This document shows positions 5,016-5,468 of a DNA stretch of 5,468 nt, piece after piece. Both the position numbers and the translations under genes were made by a program. The notes below the pieces were generated by a model that was given only the letters and a program-made list of their open reading frames with translations, searched no databases and was not told the DNA's origin. Source of the DNA: Anaerolineae bacterium. Its GTDB lineage: Bacteria; Chloroflexota; Anaerolineae; JAFGEY01. The DNA is taken from NCBI GenBank assembly GCA_016931365.1, contig JAFGEY010000439.1, positions 1-5,468 on the forward strand, written 5' to 3'. Each line of letters opens with the position of its first letter. Position 1 is the stretch's first letter.

Positions 5016-5468
5016 ATGACCCAAGACGAAGCGGTGAACGACACCGCCCAAGACAAGAGGACGCAACGGGCGCGCAGCGGACGGTGGATTATCGGCAAGG
5101 TGGACGATGGCTACCGGGTGATCAACCGTTCGACCGGGAGCTCACGGCAAGGCCGTGACAACGGTGGGCACGCCTACACCGTCACCCAGAGCGGCAGCGA
5201 GTGGGCCTGCGACTGCCCGGATTTCGAGCAGCGGCGGGGTCACTGCAAACACATCGAGGCTGTCCGGCTCTCGCTGGAAGGCGAAACACTGGACGTGCAG
5301 CCGCTAATCCGGGAGGACGAGAGCGGCATCCACGCCACTTTTCTGGATGGCGCGCAGATCTCACTGACCGTCGGCGGGCGCACAGCTTGCTCTCACTGCG
5401 GGCTGTCTCCGTGCGCGCATTTCAGCGCTGCCTTGCCTCACTACACCCGCTGGCTCAACGAACAGGCC
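5016..5468 (+). CDS. SWIM zinc-finger domain protein, 3' end outside window
   Basis: The frame is open from ATG 5016 to the window edge: 151 codons with no stop. GAGGGAG at 5004-5010 provides the ribosome-binding site. Residues 1-22 are polar. Residues 23-60 contain strand-like segments (RWIIGKVDDGYRVINRS, GHAYTVTQSG). The SWIM motif follows: C65-x-C67, nine residues, C77-x-H79 within ACDCPDFEQRRGHCKHIEAV, the usual CxC...CxH zinc ligand set. A second cluster, C125-x2-C128-x4-C133-x-H135 (ACSHCGLSPCAHF), could bind another metal ion. SWIM domains bind DNA or proteins and occur beside SWI2/SNF2 helicases, MuDR-type transposases and bacterial accessory regions. This protein has no visible enzymatic domain so far. 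Codon use is GC-rich like the OB-fold gene at the left edge. It may be an accessory nucleic-acid-binding protein; no specific role can be assigned. Confidence 0.88.
   Translation, partial: MTQDEAVNDTAQDKRTQRARSGRWIIGKVDDGYRVINRSTGSSRQGRDNGGHAYTVTQSGSEWACDCPDFEQRRGHCKHIEAVRLSLEGETLDVQPLIREDESGIHATFLDGAQISLTVGGRTACSHCGLSPCAHFSAALPHYTRWLNEQA

Noticed and set aside
4862..5158. Plus-strand open frame of 98 codons starting inside the tRNA-like gene
   Set aside because: It is out of frame with the SWIM gene, begins in structured RNA sequence and has an Arg-rich shadow composition.
1..5468. CRISPR array, toxin-antitoxin pair or phage genes
   Set aside because: No regularly spaced repeats, no small overlapping gene pair and no phage structural or integrase motif was seen on either strand.

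Overview
The window holds six protein genes, a tRNA-like RNA locus and a short element bounded by inverted repeats. No taxonomic marker is present. A moderately GC-rich genome, good Shine-Dalgarno sites and the pairing of an OB-fold protein with a SWIM zinc-finger protein would fit a Chloroflexota-type (Anaerolineae or Caldilineae) bacterium. That placement is inference only.

Left part (1-745): a small plus-strand gene (59-424) encodes a probable OB-fold, SSB-like protein. It is followed by about 320 non-coding bases. These contain a perfect 19-bp palindrome (520-538) and a 14-bp-stem hairpin (677-711) placed to terminate the leftward operon. A 16-base imperfect direct repeat lies on each side of the gene (2-17 and 475-490).

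Central part (746-4417, minus strand): a compact four-gene operon is read right to left. The order is ABC ATPase, ABC-2 type permease, six-TM DesK/NarL-type histidine kinase, then NarL/LuxR-type response regulator. The gene order matches B. subtilis yvfRSTU and related exporter/two-component modules. The likely circuit is that the kinase senses a membrane-active or lipid-related signal and phosphorylates the regulator, which activates the operon from a promoter near 4468-4473. The exporter then removes the inducing compound. The substrate cannot be read from the sequence.

Right part (4418-5468): upstream of the operon promoter lies a 276-bp segment (4526-4801) with perfect 12-bp terminal inverted repeats ending in TA, like a miniature inverted-repeat transposable element. 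It is followed by a plus-strand tRNA-like gene (4840-4927). This has normal acceptor and T arms, a 7-bp hairpin inserted in the D-loop, and a UUCG-capped stem where the anticodon arm should be. A small hairpin (4936-4952) follows. A SWIM zinc-finger gene then starts at 5016 and runs off the window; it has a second Cys/His cluster besides the SWIM motif. By eye the two outer genes are more GC-rich than the operon, so the operon and the small element may have a different history from the flanks.

The operon is of a known general type. The least explained parts are the tRNA-like locus, the inverted-repeat element beside it and the palindromes in the left intergenic region.
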